This document shows, piece by piece, positions 17,900-26,326 of a stretch of DNA of 64,000 nt (the first letter of the stretch is position 1; every line of letters starts with the position of its first letter). The notes under the pieces were generated by a model. It was given only the letters and a program-made list of their open reading frames with translations, ran no database searches and was not told the origin of the DNA. The stretch lies in assembly GCA_963709765.1 (NCBI GenBank), contig CAVPXL010000013.1:124001-188000 (forward strand), read 5' to 3'. The translations under genes were made by a program, and so were the position numbers. This DNA is from Roseitranquillus sp963709765 (GTDB lineage: Bacteria > Pseudomonadota > Alphaproteobacteria > Rhodobacterales > Rhodobacteraceae).

Positions 17900-19147
17900 A
17901 TGGATCGCCAGTCGTCTCTGTTCACGCCCGTCCTGATCGTCGGTTGCGTCGTCATCATGGTGAGCTTCGCCGTGCGGGCGTCGTTCGGGGTGTTCCAGAT
18001 CCCTGTCGCCGAAGAGTTCGGCTGGCTGCGCGCCGAGTTCAGTCTGGCGATCGCGATCCAGAACCTCGCCTGGGGGATCGGGCAACCGCTCTTTGCCGCC
18101 TTTGCCGAACGCTTCGGTGACCGCAAGGCGATCATCCTGGGCGCGCTGATCTACGCCGCGGGCCTTGTGCTGTCGTCCTTCGCCGTGACGCCCGAAGCGC
18201 ACCAGATGCTGGAAATCCTCGTGGGCTTCGGCATTGCGGGGACAGGCTTCGGCGTGATCCTGGCCGTGGTGGGGCGCGCGGCGAGCGACGAGAACCGGTC
18301 TATGGCGCTGGCGGTCGCCACCGCGGCCGGTTCGGCAGGCCAGGTCTTCGGTGCGCCGGTGGCCGAGTGGCTGCTCGGGTTCCTGAGCTGGCAGGCGGTG
18401 TTCGTGGTTTTTGCCGGCGCGGTTCTGGCAACGCTGGCGCTGCTGCCGCTGATGCGCGCGCCCGTCGCGCCCAGGGCCGAACTGCAGGAGAGCATGGGTG
18501 AGATCCTCGGCCGGGCCCTGCGCGATCCCACCTACACGCTGATCTTTCTCGGGTTCTTCTCGTGCGGCTATCAGCTCGGCTTCATCACCGCCCACTTCCC
18601 GGCCTTCGTGACCGAGATGTGCGGTGCGATCGACCCCTCGGGCACCCTCGCGAGCCTCGGCGTCACGACGACCTCGGCGCTGGGCGCGATTTCGATCTCG
18701 CTGATCGGGCTGGCCAACATCGCCGGCACGCTGCTCGCGGGCTGGCTCGGCAAGCGGTACTCGCGCAAATACCTGCTGTCCGGGATCTATGCGGCGCGCA
18801 CTCTCGTGGCGGCGGCCTTCATCCTGGCGCCGGTCACGCCAGCCTCCGTGCTGCTGTTCTCGGCCGCGATGGGGGCGCTCTGGCTGGCCACCGTGCCGCT
18901 CACCAGCGGACTGGTCGCCTATATCTACGGGCTTCGCTTCATGGGCACGCTCTACGGGATCGTGTTCCTCAGCCACCAGATCGGGTCGTTCATGGGCGTC
19001 TGGCTCGGGGGCAAGCTGTACGATGCCTACGGCGACTACACCCTGGTCTGGTGGGTGGGGATCGGCGTCGGCGCCTTTTCGGCGGTCGTGCATCTGCCGG
19101 TGCGTGAGCGTCCGCTCGAGCCGCGTGCCGTTGCCGCCGCAGCCTAG
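17900..19147 (+). CDS. Major facilitator superfamily transporter
   Basis: A 415-residue, 12-helix MFS permease, close in appearance to the monocarboxylate/oxalate-formate-like transporters (PVAEEFGWLRAEFSLAIAIQ, loop-2 motif AERFGDRKAIILGALIYAAG, and the equivalent KRYSRKYLLSGIYAARTL in the second half). Substrate cannot be told from sequence. It starts 51 bases after the remnant of the IS-split gene. It converges on the ornithine cyclodeaminase-like gene and the two stop codons share the palindrome CTAG at 19144-19147. Confidence 0.88.
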   Translation: MDRQSSLFTPVLIVGCVVIMVSFAVRASFGVFQIPVAEEFGWLRAEFSLAIAIQNLAWGIGQPLFAAFAERFGDRKAIILGALIYAAGLVLSSFAVTPEAHQMLEILVGFGIAGTGFGVILAVVGRAASDENRSMALAVATAAGSAGQVFGAPVAEWLLGFLSWQAVFVVFAGAVLATLALLPLMRAPVAPRAELQESMGEILGRALRDPTYTLIFLGFFSCGYQLGFITAHFPAFVTEMCGAIDPSGTLASLGVTTTSALGAISISLIGLANIAGTLLAGWLGKRYSRKYLLSGIYAARTLVAAAFILAPVTPASVLLFSAAMGALWLATVPLTSGLVAYIYGLRFMGTLYGIVFLSHQIGSFMGVWLGGKLYDAYGDYTLVWWVGIGVGAFSAVVHLPVRERPLEPRAVAAAA

Positions 19148-20049
19148 CCGCGCCAGACGCTGAGGATGTAGCGCGCCGTCATCAGATCGAGATGCGCGCC
19201 GCCGCCGTTCTTGAAGAGCGTGATGTCGTCGGGCGCGCGGGTGAACCGGTCGAGCTCGTAGAAATCGGCCACCACATCCATGGGAGAGATCACGCCGCGC
19301 GAAAGCGGGTCGTAGAACTCGCCGATGTGGTCGAGCACGGTTTCGCGACAATCCACGAAGAGCCGCGCGCGCGCGAGCGCGTCGTCGTCGGCCTCGCGCA
19401 TGTCGCTGCGATAGGCGCCGATCAGGTCCACATGCTGCCCCGGCCGCAACCAGGCGCCACGGATGACGGGTTCGGTCGACATGGTTGCGCAGGTCACGAT
19501 GTCGGCCTCCGGCACCGCGGCGGCGAGGTCTTCGGCGACCGAAACGTCCTCGCGGGAGCCGGCCAGGCGCCTCGCCGCCTCGGGCGAGCGGTTCCAGATG
19601 GTGAAGCGGGCCTGGGGGAAGCCGGCGCCATAGGCGTCCAGCAGCGAGCGGGCGACGTTCCCGGCGCCGACGATCAGGATCCGGCGCACGTCCGGCGGGG
19701 CAAGCCGGCGCGCGGCGAGCAGGCTGTCGGCGGCCGTCTTCCACTTGGTCAGCAAGTGAAAGTCGACCAGCGCCTCGAGCGTGCCGTCCGCGTCCGAGAA
19801 CAAACAGGCCGCGCCATTCACCGTGGGCGTATCGCGGGCCGAGTTGCCGGGGAAGACCGTCGCCGTCTTGACCAGCGACCCCAGCCCGTCGATCAGCGCC
19901 GCGCGCGAGAGCAACGTGTCGGGCTCGCGGCGCAGGAACGTGTCGCCGAGATGCGCCCGCGGCAGATCATGCCCCCGCGCCAGCGCCTCGGTCAGGTCGA
20001 GCCACGACAGGCGGGCATCGACATCGGAGGAAACGTAGTCGGGGGTCAT
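19144..20049 (-). CDS. Ornithine cyclodeaminase / mu-crystallin family protein
   Basis: A 301-residue NAD(P)-binding enzyme. Key features are a substrate-loop Lys (LVDFHLLTKWKTAADSLLAA), the Rossmann glycine motif RILIVGAGNVARSLLDAY, and the conserved IGAYRSDMREADDDAL. The family includes ornithine cyclodeaminase, alanine dehydrogenase and ketimine reductases, and substrate cannot be assigned here. ATG 20049 overlaps the upstream HAD gene stop by 4 bases, so the two are coupled. Convergent with the MFS transporter. Confidence 0.88.
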   Translation of the reverse strand: MTPDYVSSDVDARLSWLDLTEALARGHDLPRAHLGDTFLRREPDTLLSRAALIDGLGSLVKTATVFPGNSARDTPTVNGAACLFSDADGTLEALVDFHLLTKWKTAADSLLAARRLAPPDVRRILIVGAGNVARSLLDAYGAGFPQARFTIWNRSPEAARRLAGSREDVSVAEDLAAAVPEADIVTCATMSTEPVIRGAWLRPGQHVDLIGAYRSDMREADDDALARARLFVDCRETVLDHIGEFYDPLSRGVISPMDVVADFYELDRFTRAPDDITLFKNGGGAHLDLMTARYILSVWRG

Positions 20050-20669
20050 GCGATGGCCGCCTGTCCGGGGTCTATGAGTCCCTGGCGCCGCAGTGCCGCT
20101 TCCAGACCCGCAGCGCCCTCGAAATGATGCGTGTTCCATCCGCGGTCGGCCGCAGCGGCGATGTTCTCGGCCCGGTCGTCGGTGAAGAAGATCCGGTTCG
20201 CGGCCGCGCCCGTCGCGTTCTCGAGCATCTCGTAGATTTCGGCCGAGGGCTTGACGACACCGAGCCGCCCGGACACGACCGCGCCGTCGAAGTCGTTGAT
20301 GACCGGGAAATGCCGCGCGGCCAGGTTGAAGGTCTGTTCGCCGAAGTTCGTCAGCGCCCAGACCGGCAGGCCTTGGCGCTTCACCGCGTGCAGCAGGGCA
20401 ACGCTGTCCGCGATTTCCGGGCCGATCAGGTCGAGCCAGCGGCGATGCCAGTCGCGGATCTCGGCCCGCCATGCGGGATGGCTTTCGGCCAGCAACTCGA
20501 CCGTCGCGGCCAGATCCTCGCCCAGATCGACCTTCTGGTTCATGCCGTCGAGATCGACCTCGGCAAAGAGCTGCCGCCGTCGTTCCGGGCCGATCGTCCG
20601 GTCGTAATGCGCCTCCGGATCCCATTCGATCAGCACGTTGCCGATATCGAAGACGACGACCTCGATCAT
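20046..20669 (-). CDS. HAD-superfamily hydrolase (YihX/epoxide-hydrolase-N-like)
   Basis: A 207-residue HAD subfamily IA phosphatase. Motif I is VVVFDIGNVLIEW, motif II ALTNFGEQTF, motif III around VVKPSAEIYEMLE, motif IV FFTDDRAENIAAA. The DIGNVL form of motif I is typical of the YihX/alpha-D-glucose-1-phosphate phosphatase group, so a sugar phosphate is a reasonable substrate guess. Cotranscribed with the ornithine cyclodeaminase-like gene (ATGA overlap) and 28 bases beyond the accA stop, so all three may form one operon. Confidence 0.88.
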   Translation of the reverse strand: MIEVVVFDIGNVLIEWDPEAHYDRTIGPERRRQLFAEVDLDGMNQKVDLGEDLAATVELLAESHPAWRAEIRDWHRRWLDLIGPEIADSVALLHAVKRQGLPVWALTNFGEQTFNLAARHFPVINDFDGAVVSGRLGVVKPSAEIYEMLENATGAAANRIFFTDDRAENIAAAADRGWNTHHFEGAAGLEAALRRQGLIDPGQAAIA

Positions 20670-20697
20670 CGCGGGGCTCCGTCGCTCCGGCCGCCCG

Positions 20698-21660
20698 TCA
20701 CGCCGCCAGACCCTTGCTGCCCATCTTCAGGAATTTCTCGCGCCGTTCGCGGACAAGCGCGTCGGATGCCTTGCCCGCGAGCTTGTCGAGACACTTCGAG
20801 ATCGCTTCGCCGACCGAACCGATCGCCTGGTTCGGGTCGCGATGGGCGCCGCCGGTGGGTTCGGTGACGACCTGGTCGATGACGCCGAGCTGGTGAAGGT
20901 CATGCGCCGTGAGCCGCAGCGCCTCGGCCGCCTCGCGCATCTTCTCCGCGTCCTTCCACAGGATCGACGCGCACCCTTCGGGGGAAATCACTGAATAGAT
21001 GGAGTTTTCCAGCATGATCACCCGGTCTGCCGTGGCAAACGCGACCGCGCCGCCGGAGCCGCCCTCGCCGATGACGACCGAGACGACCGGCACGCCGATC
21101 TGCAGACATTTCTGGGTGGAGCGGGCGATCGCCTCGGACTGGCCGCGTTCCTCGGCGCCCTTGCCGGGATAGGCGCCCGGCGTGTCCACGAGCGTGACAA
21201 GCGGCAGGCGGAACCGGTGCGCGAGGTCCATCAGACGGATCGCCTTGCGGTAGCCCTCGGGGCGGGCCATGCCGAAGTTCCGCTCGATCCGGGTCTTGGT
21301 ATCATTGCCTTTTTCCTGCCCGATCACGATCACCGAGCGGCCGTCGAGGCGCGCGAGCCCGCCCATCACGGCATGGTCGTCGGCGAAGGCGCGGTCGCCG
21401 GCAAGGGGGGTGTATTCGGTGAAGAGCCGCTCGATGTAGTCGCGGCAATGGGGGCGCTGCGGGTGGCGCGCGACCTGCGCGCGCTGCCATGGCGTGAGGC
21501 TCTTGTAGAGGTCGCGCAGCATCGTGGCGGCCTTGCGATCAAGGGCCGCGGCCTCCTTTTCGACGTCCATGCCCTCGTTCTGGCGGGCCAGGGCGCGCAG
21601 TTCCTCGGCCTTGCCCTCGATGTCGGCAAGGTGTTTTTCGAACTCCAGATAGTTGGCCAT
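20698..21660 (-). CDS. accA: Acetyl-CoA carboxylase carboxyltransferase subunit alpha
   Basis: A 320-residue AccA, of normal length. It forms the carboxyltransferase with AccD and makes malonyl-CoA for fatty acid synthesis. The conserved HPQRPHCRDYI, IGQEKGNDTKTRIERNFGMA and LVDTPGAYPGKGAEERGQSE blocks and the oxyanion GEGGSGGA motif are all present. Start ATG 21660 gives the standard MANYLEFEKHLADIEGK. The 242-base region upstream holds a pair of 14-bp direct repeats that may be a regulator site. Confidence 0.96.
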   Translation of the reverse strand: MANYLEFEKHLADIEGKAEELRALARQNEGMDVEKEAAALDRKAATMLRDLYKSLTPWQRAQVARHPQRPHCRDYIERLFTEYTPLAGDRAFADDHAVMGGLARLDGRSVIVIGQEKGNDTKTRIERNFGMARPEGYRKAIRLMDLAHRFRLPLVTLVDTPGAYPGKGAEERGQSEAIARSTQKCLQIGVPVVSVVIGEGGSGGAVAFATADRVIMLENSIYSVISPEGCASILWKDAEKMREAAEALRLTAHDLHQLGVIDQVVTEPTGGAHRDPNQAIGSVGEAISKCLDKLAGKASDALVRERREKFLKMGSKGLAA

Positions 21661-21734
21661 GCACGTCCTCCGGGCTCGCTTGATGTGACAGATAACCCCG
21701 CCGGCGGTGGGAACGCAAAGCCATAAGCCGGCAG

Positions 21735-21823
21735 TTGCGCAAGGCCGCCGCTTTACGGTCGCAGCCCCGGGTTCTTTCAACTTCCTGCAAGTTTCGACCC
21801 CCCCTTTTGCAACTTCCTGCAAG
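21735..21823. promoter_or_regulatory. Repeated TTGC/GCAA elements upstream of accA
   Basis: CAACTTCCTGCAAG occurs twice in direct orientation (21778-21791 and 21810-21823), exactly 32 bases apart, about three helical turns; a palindrome TTGCGCAA lies at 21735-21742. TTGCAA-type sites are bound by the PccR/RamB/ScfR regulators of short-chain acyl-CoA metabolism in alphaproteobacteria, which would suit accA next to mcl1, but this is inference. Confidence 0.4.
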
Positions 21824-21839
21824 ATTTCAACAAGCGCGC

Positions 21840-21870
21840 GACGCGGCCGGGACGCGGCCGGGACGCGGCT
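21840..21870. repeat. Short GC-rich tandem repeat
   Basis: An 11-base unit GACGCGGCCGG repeats twice (21840-21850, 21851-21861), followed by a partial third copy to 21870, just past the mcl1 stop. Possibly a structured 3' end of the mcl1 message; no T-run follows in the mcl1 direction. Confidence 0.5.
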
Positions 21871-21902
21871 CGGGGGGGGCCGGGCGTGTTCCGGGTGCGC
21901 GC

Positions 21903-22859
21903 TCAGGCGCCGATCATCTCGGACTGGCGGACGATCACCTCGGCCTGCCGGATGGAGGCGAGGTCGACGAGACGGCCCTTGTAGACCGCCGCGCCCTGAC
22001 CGCTCTCCTTGGCCTTCGCCATCGCGTCGAGGATCTCGCGGGCCTCGTGCACCTGTTCGTCGGAGGGGGTGAAGACCTCGTTGGCGAGCGCGACCTGCCT
22101 GGGGTGGATCGCCCACTTGCCGACCATGCCGAGGGTGGCCGAGCGGCGGGCCTGGGCGCGGAAGCCCTCGTCGTCGGAGAAGTCGCCGAAGGGGCCGTCG
22201 ACCGGCAGCACGCCGTGGGTGCGGCAGGCGGCGACGATGGCGGCCTGCGCCCAGTGCCAGGGGTCGGGCCAGTACTTCTGGCCCTCGCGGACCATGTAGT
22301 AGTTCTCCTGCGTGCCGCCGATGCCGGTGGTCTGCATCCCCATCGAGGCGGCGAAGTCGGCGGCGCCGAGGCTCATCGCCTGCAGGCGGGGCGAGGCGGC
22401 GGCGATCTCCTCCACATGGGCGATGCCGGCGGCGGTCTCGATGATGACCTCGAAGGCGATGGGCCTGGTGCGGCTCTTGGCGGCCTCGATGGCGGTGACC
22501 AGCGCATCGACGGCGTAGAGGTCGCCGGCGCAGCCGACCTTGGGGATCATGATCTGGTCAAGGCGGTCGGAGGCGTTTTCCAGCAGGTCGACCACGTCGC
22601 GATACCAGAAGGGGGTGTCGAGCCCGTTGATGCGCACGCTCAGATGCTTGTTGCCCCAATCCACGTCGCCGATGGCGTCGACGATGTTGCGGCGCGCCTC
22701 GGGCTTGTCGTCGGGGGCGACGCTGTCCTCCAGGTCGAGGTTGATGACGTCGGCGTCGGAGGCGGCCATCTTGGCGAAGATCGCGGGGCGCGAGCCCGGA
22801 CCGAAGAGCTGGCAGCGGTTGGGACGGGCGGGCGGTTGCGGCTGGACACGGAAGCTCAT
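21903..22859 (-). CDS. mcl1: L-malyl-CoA/beta-methylmalyl-CoA lyase (HpcH/HpaI family)
   Basis: A 318-residue CitE-like lyase whose sequence follows the Rhodobacter Mcl1 pattern (SRPAIFAKMAASDADVINLD, then LEDSVAPDDK; GTQENYYMVREGQKYWPDPW). It splits beta-methylmalyl-CoA to glyoxylate and propionyl-CoA and makes or splits malyl-CoA, a step of the ethylmalonyl-CoA pathway for acetyl-CoA assimilation. Metal-binding acids are in NLDLEDS and in the EVIIETA strand. ATG 22859 has GAGG close upstream; longer readings reach 22952 without family match. An inverted repeat TTGCGC-N6-GCGCAA lies 52 bases upstream (22912-22929). Confidence 0.9.
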   Translation of the reverse strand: MSFRVQPQPPARPNRCQLFGPGSRPAIFAKMAASDADVINLDLEDSVAPDDKPEARRNIVDAIGDVDWGNKHLSVRINGLDTPFWYRDVVDLLENASDRLDQIMIPKVGCAGDLYAVDALVTAIEAAKSRTRPIAFEVIIETAAGIAHVEEIAAASPRLQAMSLGAADFAASMGMQTTGIGGTQENYYMVREGQKYWPDPWHWAQAAIVAACRTHGVLPVDGPFGDFSDDEGFRAQARRSATLGMVGKWAIHPRQVALANEVFTPSDEQVHEAREILDAMAKAKESGQGAAVYKGRLVDLASIRQAEVIVRQSEMIGA

Positions 22860-22911
22860 CGGCACCTCGGGAAACGATATGTCAAACTTGCTGGGTCGCA
22901 GGGTTAGAATG

Positions 22912-22929
22912 TTGCGCTGCGCCGCGCAA
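22912..22929. promoter_or_regulatory. TTGCGC-N6-GCGCAA dyad upstream of mcl1
   Basis: Perfect 6-bp inverted repeats (22912-22917 and 22924-22929) in the divergent region between mcl1 and dgcN, well placed to overlap an mcl1 promoter. It resembles the half-sites upstream of accA. Regulator unknown. Confidence 0.35.
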
Positions 22930-23009
22930 GAGGGCTTTCGCACCTGCAGCAATGCTTGCTCTCGCCGGCGCGCCGTCCGAAGGAGGGGAAATCAGGAGGG
23001 GACCCGCAG

Positions 23010-24005
23010 ATGATCGAAACGCCATATCTACTCTTCCTCGGGGACGCGCCCGATCGGCTGGCCGCCAAGGTGGCGCAGGGGATCCGTGACTGGCGGCCGG
23101 AACATGCCGTGGGTCAGCTCAGGCTGGACGGCTGCAAGGCCGACATGGGGCTGCCCGACATGGATCTCGCGACCGCCCGGGAGGCGGGGGCGCGGACGCT
23201 GGTCATCGGGGTGGCCAATCGCGGCGGCACGATCTCGGCGGCGTGGAAGCCGACGCTGCTTGCCGCGCTCGACGCCGGGTTCGATCTGGCGAGCGGCCTG
23301 CACAGCCTGCTGCGGGACGAGCCGGACCTGGCCGACAAGGCGCGCGATCTGGGCCGGACCCTGCACGACGTGCGCCTGCCCGAGCGGCGCTACCCGATCG
23401 CGGAGGGCAAGCGGCGCAGCGGCAAGCGGTGTCTGGCGGTCGGCACCGACTGTTCCGTCGGCAAGATGTATGCGGCGCTGGCGATGGAGCGCGAGATGCG
23501 CGCGCGCAACATGAAGGCGACGTTCCGGGCGACGGGGCAGACCGGGATCCTGATCACCGGCGAGGGGGTGCCGCTGGACGCGATCGTGGCGGACTTCATG
23601 GCGGGCGCCGTGGAATGGCTGACGCCGGACAACGACCCGGACCACTGGGACCTGATCGAGGGGCAGGGGAGCCTGTTCCACATCTCCTATTCCGGGGTGA
23701 CGCTGGCCCTGATCCACGGCGGGGCGCCGGACGCGCTGATCCTGAGCCACGAGCCGACGCGGACCCACATGCGGGGGCTTCCCGATCACGACCTGCCGTC
23801 GCTGGAGCAGTTGCGCGGCGTGGCGCTGCCGCTGGCGCGGATCGCGAACCCGGATTGCAACGCGGTCGGCATCGCGGTGAACACCTCTGCCATGGAGGAG
23901 GCGGCGGCGCTGGAATACCTGGCCGAGCTGGAGGCGCAGATGCAGTTGCCGGCGGTGGACCCCTACAGGCAGGGGGCCGGCCGGCTGGTGGACGCGCTGC
24001 CATGA
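23010..24005 (+). CDS. dgcN: DgcN-type N-acyltransferase of D-glutamate catabolism (DUF1611)
   Basis: A 331-residue DUF1611 protein. The N-terminal domain carries YLLFLGDAPDRLAAKVAQGI; the C-terminal P-loop-like domain has GTDCSVGKMYAALAMEREMR and IEGQGSLFHISYSGVTLALI. In marine bacteria DgcN acetylates D-glutamate to N-acetyl-D-glutamate, the first step of the DgcN-DgcA pathway. Start ATG 23010 follows a strong AGGAGGG at 22994-23000. It overlaps the epimerase gene by ATGA, which supports a shared pathway. Assignment depends on the pairing, since DUF1611 proteins are otherwise uncharacterised. Confidence 0.85.
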   Translation: MIETPYLLFLGDAPDRLAAKVAQGIRDWRPEHAVGQLRLDGCKADMGLPDMDLATAREAGARTLVIGVANRGGTISAAWKPTLLAALDAGFDLASGLHSLLRDEPDLADKARDLGRTLHDVRLPERRYPIAEGKRRSGKRCLAVGTDCSVGKMYAALAMEREMRARNMKATFRATGQTGILITGEGVPLDAIVADFMAGAVEWLTPDNDPDHWDLIEGQGSLFHISYSGVTLALIHGGAPDALILSHEPTRTHMRGLPDHDLPSLEQLRGVALPLARIANPDCNAVGIAVNTSAMEEAAALEYLAELEAQMQLPAVDPYRQGAGRLVDALP

Positions 24006-24976
24006 GCGGCCTGGCGGTGGAGATCCGCGTGGAGTCGTTCCGCCTGGCCGAGGCGTTCACCATCAGCCGCGGCTCGCGCACCGAGGCGCGGGTGCTGAGC
24101 GTGACCTTGCGCGACGGCGAGGTCGCGGGGCGCGGCGAATGCGTGCCTTATGCACGCTATGGCGAGACGGCGGAGAGCGTGGCGGATCAGGTGCGCTCGC
24201 TTCCCGATGCGTTCGACCGCGCGGCGCTGCAGACGCTGCTGCCGGCAGGCGCCGCGCGGAATGCGGTGGATTGCGCGCTCTGGGACCTGGAGGCGAAGCG
24301 GGCGGGCAGGCGGGTCTGGGAGCTGGCGGGGCTGGCGGCGCCGGGGCCGGAGGTGACCGCGTTCACCCTGTCGCTGGACACGCCGGAGCGGATGCGCGCC
24401 GCGGCGGCGCGCCATGCCGAGAGGCCGCTTCTGAAGATCAAGCTGGGCACGCCGGACGACATGGCGCGGCTGGAGGCGGTGCGGGACGGCGCGCCGAAGG
24501 CCCGGATCATCGTCGACGCCAACGAGGGCTGGACGGAGGAAGTGTACCGCGATCTGGCGCCGCACCTGCTGCGGCTCGGCGTGGAGCTGGTGGAGCAGCC
24601 GCTGCCCGCGGGGGAGGATGCGGCGCTGGCGGGGATCGAGCGGCCGCTGGCGGTCTGTGCCGACGAATCGTGCCACGACCGGGCCAGCCTCGCGGCGCTG
24701 GCGGGCAGGTACGACATTGTGAACATCAAGCTCGACAAGACGGGCGGGCTGACCGAGGCGCTTGCGTTGCGCGATGCCGCGCGCGAGGCCGGGTTCGGCA
24801 TCATGGTGGGGTGCATGGTCGGGACGTCGCTGGCCATGGCTCCGGCGGTTCTGGTGGCGCAGGGGGCGGCGGTGACCGACCTCGACGGGCCGCTGCTGCT
24901 GGCCGAGGACCGCGAGCCGCCGCTGCGCTACGACGCGGCGGGGGTGCACCCGGCGGATCCCGCGCTCTGGGGCTGA
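24002..24976 (+). CDS. dgcA: DgcA-type N-acyl-D-glutamate racemase/dipeptide epimerase (enolase superfamily)
   Basis: A 324-residue enolase-superfamily enzyme. The catalytic residues are in place: KxK in LLKIKLGTPDD, metal ligands in IIVDANEGWTEE, VELVEQPLPAGED and LAVCADESCHD, and the second-side Lys in DIVNIKLDKTGG. The 20s loop EAFTISRGSRTEARVL is typical of the Ala-Glu epimerase group; with dgcN directly upstream (ATGA overlap), conversion of N-acetyl-D-glutamate to N-acetyl-L-glutamate is more likely than muropeptide epimerisation, but both remain possible. Local GC is very high. Confidence 0.88.
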   Translation: MSGLAVEIRVESFRLAEAFTISRGSRTEARVLSVTLRDGEVAGRGECVPYARYGETAESVADQVRSLPDAFDRAALQTLLPAGAARNAVDCALWDLEAKRAGRRVWELAGLAAPGPEVTAFTLSLDTPERMRAAAARHAERPLLKIKLGTPDDMARLEAVRDGAPKARIIVDANEGWTEEVYRDLAPHLLRLGVELVEQPLPAGEDAALAGIERPLAVCADESCHDRASLAALAGRYDIVNIKLDKTGGLTEALALRDAAREAGFGIMVGCMVGTSLAMAPAVLVAQGAAVTDLDGPLLLAEDREPPLRYDAAGVHPADPALWG

Positions 24977-25043
24977 GCGCGGGCGCTGGACGGCGCGCCG
25001 CCCGGTGCAGTAGGCAGCCATCCGAGTCAGGCAGGAGAGAAGC

Positions 25044-25895
25044 ATGAGCCGCATCGTCTACGTCAACGGTGACTACGTTCCGGAGGAGGAGGCGAAGATC
25101 TCGGTTTTCGACCGCGGGTTCCTGTTCGCGGACGGCGTCTACGAGGTCACGAGCGTGATGGACGGCAGGCTGCTCGATTTCGACGGCCATGCGGCGCGGC
25201 TTGCGCGGTCGCTGGGCGAACTCGACATGGCGGCGCCCGTCGAGCGCGACGAATTGCTGGCCATTCACCGCGAGATGGTCGCGCGCAACGGCCTCGGCGA
25301 GGGGATGATCTACCTGCAGGTGACGCGCGGCGCGGCCGACCGCGACTTCGCCTATCCCGAAGATGCCCGCCCGAGCCTCGTTCTGTTCACCCAGGCCAAG
25401 GTCCTGGCCGACAATCCGGCGGCGCAGACGGGGTGGAGCGTGATCACCATTCCCGACCGGCGCTGGGCGCGGCGCGACATCAAGACGGTGCAGCTTCTCT
25501 ATCCGTCGATGGGCAAGATGATGGCCAAGGCGGCCGGCGCGGACGACGCCTGGATGGTCGAGGACGGCAAGGTTACCGAGGGGACATCCAACAACGCCTA
25601 CATCGTGACCGGCGGCAGGATCGTGACGCGGCATCTGGGCACCGAGATCCTGCACGGCATCACCCGCGCGACGGTCCTGCGCTTCGCACGCGAGGCGCAG
25701 ATGGAGGTCGAGGAGCGCCCGTTCACCGTGGAGGAGGCCAGGGCGGCGGACGAGGCCTTCGTCACCTCCGCGTCGACCTTCGTCATGCCGGTCGTGCGGA
25801 TCGACGAGGCGACGATCGGCGACGGAAAGCCGGGCCCGGTCGCGCGCCGCCTGCGCGAGATCTACCTCGACGAAAGCCGCAAGAGCGCGATCTGA
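25044..25895 (+). CDS. dat: D-amino acid aminotransferase (class IV PLP enzyme)
   Basis: A 283-residue fold-type IV transaminase. The PLP-binding Lys lies in RRDIKTVQLLYPSMGKM, with the R-W-x-R-x-D-I-K context characteristic of D-amino acid aminotransferase rather than branched-chain IlvE; the phosphate-binding EGTSNNAYIV and the later VTSASTFVMPV are also present. It interconverts D-Glu/D-Ala with 2-oxo acids. Located 67 bases after dgcA with its own GGAGAG ribosome site, it extends the D-amino acid theme of the cluster. Confidence 0.88.
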   Translation: MSRIVYVNGDYVPEEEAKISVFDRGFLFADGVYEVTSVMDGRLLDFDGHAARLARSLGELDMAAPVERDELLAIHREMVARNGLGEGMIYLQVTRGAADRDFAYPEDARPSLVLFTQAKVLADNPAAQTGWSVITIPDRRWARRDIKTVQLLYPSMGKMMAKAAGADDAWMVEDGKVTEGTSNNAYIVTGGRIVTRHLGTEILHGITRATVLRFAREAQMEVEERPFTVEEARAADEAFVTSASTFVMPVVRIDEATIGDGKPGPVARRLREIYLDESRKSAI

Positions 25896-26053
25896 ACGGC
25901 GCGCCAGGGGCGCGGCGCCGGGGGCGGCTCGATGTGGCGCCGTTGCCGGCCTGGCGCGGCGCCGGCGCGCGTCGGGGGTCCGGTCGTCCTTTTGCGCGCG
26001 ACGTCTGCCCGCACGGGGTCGCAGGCGGCCGTTTCGCGCCAGTGCGGCGGCGC

Positions 26054-26326
26054 TCAGTTCCTGTCGCGGCCGGAGTGACGGCGCGGCCAGGTGTAGCCGC
26101 CGCGGATCGTCGACCGGATCAGCCCCACCTTGTCCGAATGCGAGCGATTGCCGTAGAGGATATGGTGAAGCTGCGCGATCTGGCCGCTCGTCAAGTCGTC
26201 GATCTCGGCGGAGTCGTAGCCCCAGAGTGGCAGCTCCTGCGCGACCGAGCGCCGCAGTTGCGTACTGGCGGCCCCGGGCGTCGCGATGGCAAGGCCAAGC
26301 AGCGCGGCGAGGAATATGCGGATCAT
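26054..26326 (-). CDS. Small secreted protein, paralogue of its upstream neighbour
   Basis: A 90-residue protein with a clear signal peptide (IRIFLAALLGLAIATPGAAS) and a mature part of about 70 residues ending in a basic tail (PRRHSGRDRN). No known family recognised. The core LRRSVAQELPLWGYDSAEID with TSGQIAQLHHILY resembles the core of the preceding gene product, so the two look like tandem duplicates. ATG 26326 overlaps the upstream gene stop by four bases and has GGGAGAA in front. Confidence 0.75.
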   Translation of the reverse strand: MIRIFLAALLGLAIATPGAASTQLRRSVAQELPLWGYDSAEIDDLTSGQIAQLHHILYGNRSHSDKVGLIRSTIRGGYTWPRRHSGRDRN

